Below are positions 6,948 to 8,015 of a stretch of DNA of 8,015 bases, in pieces. The stretch spans positions 1-8,015 of the forward strand of contig DATKCJ010000247.1 of the NCBI GenBank assembly GCA_035513275.1, given 5' to 3'. How positions within the stretch are numbered: the stretch's first letter is position 1; every line of letters starts with the position of its first letter. The notes under the pieces were generated by a model. The model was given only the letters and a program-made list of their open reading frames with translations, was not told the DNA's origin and did not search any database. Source of the stretch: DATKCJ01 sp035513275. Lineage in GTDB: Bacteria; Verrucomicrobiota; Verrucomicrobiia; Opitutales; Opitutaceae. A program made the translations under genes and the position numbers.

Positions 6948-7390
6948 GCGGCTGGCCCTCCGCTTGCTGGTTCTTTCCACACGACGGCAAACGCGACGCT
7001 GAGAATCCTGCGCTCCCCGCACGTCATCGTGCCGCGCATCTTCACGAAGCCGCCGATGCTTTCCGTAAGCTTCACGTGGATCGTGATCGTATCGCCGGGA
7101 TAAACCGGACTGCGGAAGCGCACGTCGCTCACGCGCGCGAGCAGTGGCACGCCTGGCTTCGTGCCGCCTTCGCTCAGTTGGCTACCAAGGAGCAGCGCCC
7201 CTGCCTGAAACACGGACTCGCAGAGAAGCACGCCCGGCGTGATAGGCGCACCCGGATAGTGGCCGCGATAGAAATCCTCGTCGGCGCGCCACGTGCGCTC
7301 GGCGACAAGTTCGCCCTCGCCGCGGCTCACGATCCTGTCGACAAAGAGGAACGGCGGCCGGTGCGGAATGAGGTCGGTGACGGAGCTCAT
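6944..7390 (-). CDS. fabZ: 3-hydroxyacyl-ACP dehydratase (FabZ type)
   Basis: A 148-residue hotdog-fold protein, the usual FabZ size, that dehydrates 3-hydroxyacyl-ACP to trans-2-enoyl-ACP. Visible signatures are the N-terminal IPHRPPFLFVDRI and the active-site region GHYPGAPITPGVLLCESVFQ, with His44 and Glu58 (contributed across the dimer) as catalytic residues. RFRSPVYPGDTITI is the conserved strand near residue 91-104. The ATG at 7390 starts directly on the conserved MSSVTDLIPHR segment and has no obvious Shine-Dalgarno site. The TGA stop overlaps the fabI GTG. It is the first gene of the tightly packed fabZ-fabI-oleA-oleB set; its product is the substrate of FabI. The 139-bp gap upstream contains a repeat and may also contain a promoter, though none is recognisable. 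Confidence 0.93.
   Translation of the reverse strand: MSSVTDLIPHRPPFLFVDRIVSRGEGELVAERTWRADEDFYRGHYPGAPITPGVLLCESVFQAGALLLGSQLSEGGTKPGVPLLARVSDVRFRSPVYPGDTITIHVKLTESIGGFVKMRGTMTCGERRILSVAFAVVWKEPASGGPAA
6956..6961 (-). promoter_or_regulatory. Shine-Dalgarno site deciding the fabI GTG start
   Basis: GGAGGG on the minus strand, 8 nt upstream of the GTG at 6947 and inside the 3' end of fabZ. It is the best ribosome-binding site in the window and supports GTG rather than the ATG at 7022. Confidence 0.65.
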
Positions 7391-7414
7391 TGAAGTTCGG
7401 CCCCGATCTTCTTG

Positions 7415-7489
7415 GGTAGCCCGCGATCTCCGAGCGCGGGTTTGAGAGACGAACGAATCAGAACCCGTCCTCGGAGAGGCCGGGCTACC
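7415..7489. repeat. REP-like palindromic repeat, copy 2 (intact)
   Basis: A 75-bp imperfect inverted repeat in the 139-bp gap between the FAD oxidoreductase gene and fabZ. The outer arms both read GGTAGCCCG inward from each end. The left arm 7415-7442 and the reverse complement of the right arm (7462-7489) agree at 23 of 28 positions, sharing GGTAGCCCG, TCTCCGAG and CGGGTT. Each arm can fold alone: the left by CCCGCG/CGCGGG, the right by CCCG/CGGG plus CCTC/GAGG. The left arm is identical over 28 nt to copy 1 at 1644-1671. The two copies are in the same orientation, about 5.8 kb apart. The spacer is about 20 nt. Confidence 0.88.
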
Positions 7490-7529
7490 TTCAAGGCAGA
7501 CTGCTGGGAAGAAATGGCGCTCTTCACCC

Positions 7530-8015
7530 TCACGAAACCGTCGGTCCGCCGACCGCCTCCGCGCGCTTCAAGCCGCACACATACTTGTCGATGCTGTTGG
7601 CGACGATCACGCCGTAATTGATCGTGCCCAGCCAGCCCGACATGATGATGCCGACCGACCCCGCGTGGTGCAGGCCTGGCAATTGGTTCGGAATCTCCAT
7701 CGAGACCTTGAGGCCCTCGAACTTCGTGCCGAACGACGTGCCGGCCCAGTGGGTCGTGAAGTGCTCGACGGTGCGCGGCGTCGCCGCCTCCTTCCAGTCG
7801 ATTTTCGCGCGCACGTCGGGAATGAATCTCTCAAGCGCGGCAAGCGACTCTTCGATGATCCGGTCCTTCTCGCGCACGTATTCCTCGTCGGAGAGTTTCT
7901 TCCAGTCTTCGTAGCGGCCGTTGATCGAGCAGACCACCGTGTAGCGGTCCGAGCCGGGGCGCGTGTCGGGATAGTAGACCGAAAACGTGCGGCTGCGCGT
8001 GTGCGACGACACAAG
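7530..8015 (-). CDS. CrtI/carotene-isomerase-like FAD oxidoreductase, C-terminal fragment
   Basis: The last 161 residues of a larger protein whose start lies beyond the right edge; the frame is open to the window end, and a GTG at 8012 is internal. The tail PNQLPGLHHAGSVGIIMSGW followed by LGTINYGVIVANSIDKYV resembles the C-terminal FAD-binding end of phytoene desaturase/carotene isomerase/retinol saturase-like amine-oxidase-fold flavoproteins. The earlier EDWKKLSDEEYVREKDRIIE, then LERFIPDVRAKIDW and FTTHWAGTSFGTKFEG also fit that family. The N-terminal dinucleotide-binding motif is not visible, so the substrate (carotenoid, polyene or acyl chain) cannot be assigned. It is transcribed in the same direction as fabZ-fabI-oleA-oleB but separated by a 139-bp gap with a repeat, so it may or may not share their transcript. 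Confidence 0.75.
   Translation of the reverse strand, partial: LVSSHTRSRTFSVYYPDTRPGSDRYTVVCSINGRYEDWKKLSDEEYVREKDRIIEESLAALERFIPDVRAKIDWKEAATPRTVEHFTTHWAGTSFGTKFEGLKVSMEIPNQLPGLHHAGSVGIIMSGWLGTINYGVIVANSIDKYVCGLKRAEAVGGPTVS

Noticed and set aside
6948..7022. Extension of fabI to an ATG at 7022
   Set aside because: The extra 25 residues overlap fabZ out of frame, and the GTG at 6947 has a strong ribosome-binding site and the expected first residues.
7387..7578. A 63-codon minus-strand frame ending in an ATGA overlap with fabZ
   Set aside because: Most of it is translated repeat and the 3' end of the flavoprotein gene in another frame; the overlap alone is probably chance.

Overview
The window looks like a chromosomal segment of a GC-rich Gram-negative bacterium. 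It is most likely a verrucomicrobial, Opitutaceae-like organism. That placement rests on gene content and protein style (a lepA-lepB pair with an oversized signal peptidase, an OleA/OleB pair, weak or absent Shine-Dalgarno sites at many starts, and a dispersed palindromic repeat). It is inference, because no ribosomal RNA or other phylogenetic marker is complete here.

Left half, plus strand: the 3' end of lepA (elongation factor 4) is followed 16 nt later by lepB (signal peptidase I). A gap of about 290 bp carries one copy of a REP-like palindrome. Next come malQ (4-alpha-glucanotransferase) and, 40 nt later, a periplasmic SIMPL/DUF541 protein. This SIMPL gene is visibly lower in GC than the genes around it.

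Right half, minus strand, convergent with the left half (stop codons only 13 nt apart): read in the direction of transcription, the order is the C-terminal end of a CrtI/carotene-isomerase-like FAD oxidoreductase, a gap with the second REP-like copy, fabZ, fabI, oleA and oleB. fabZ/fabI overlap by GTGA, fabI/oleA overlap by ATGA, and oleA/oleB are 2 nt apart, so these four are almost certainly one translationally coupled operon. FabZ and FabI carry out the last two steps of the fatty-acid elongation cycle. OleA joins two fatty acyl groups head to head, and OleB decarboxylates the beta-lactone later in olefin synthesis. The two other known enzymes of that pathway, OleC and OleD, are not next to oleB, which is the most interesting feature of the window.

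No tRNA, rRNA, CRISPR array, transposase or phage gene was seen.
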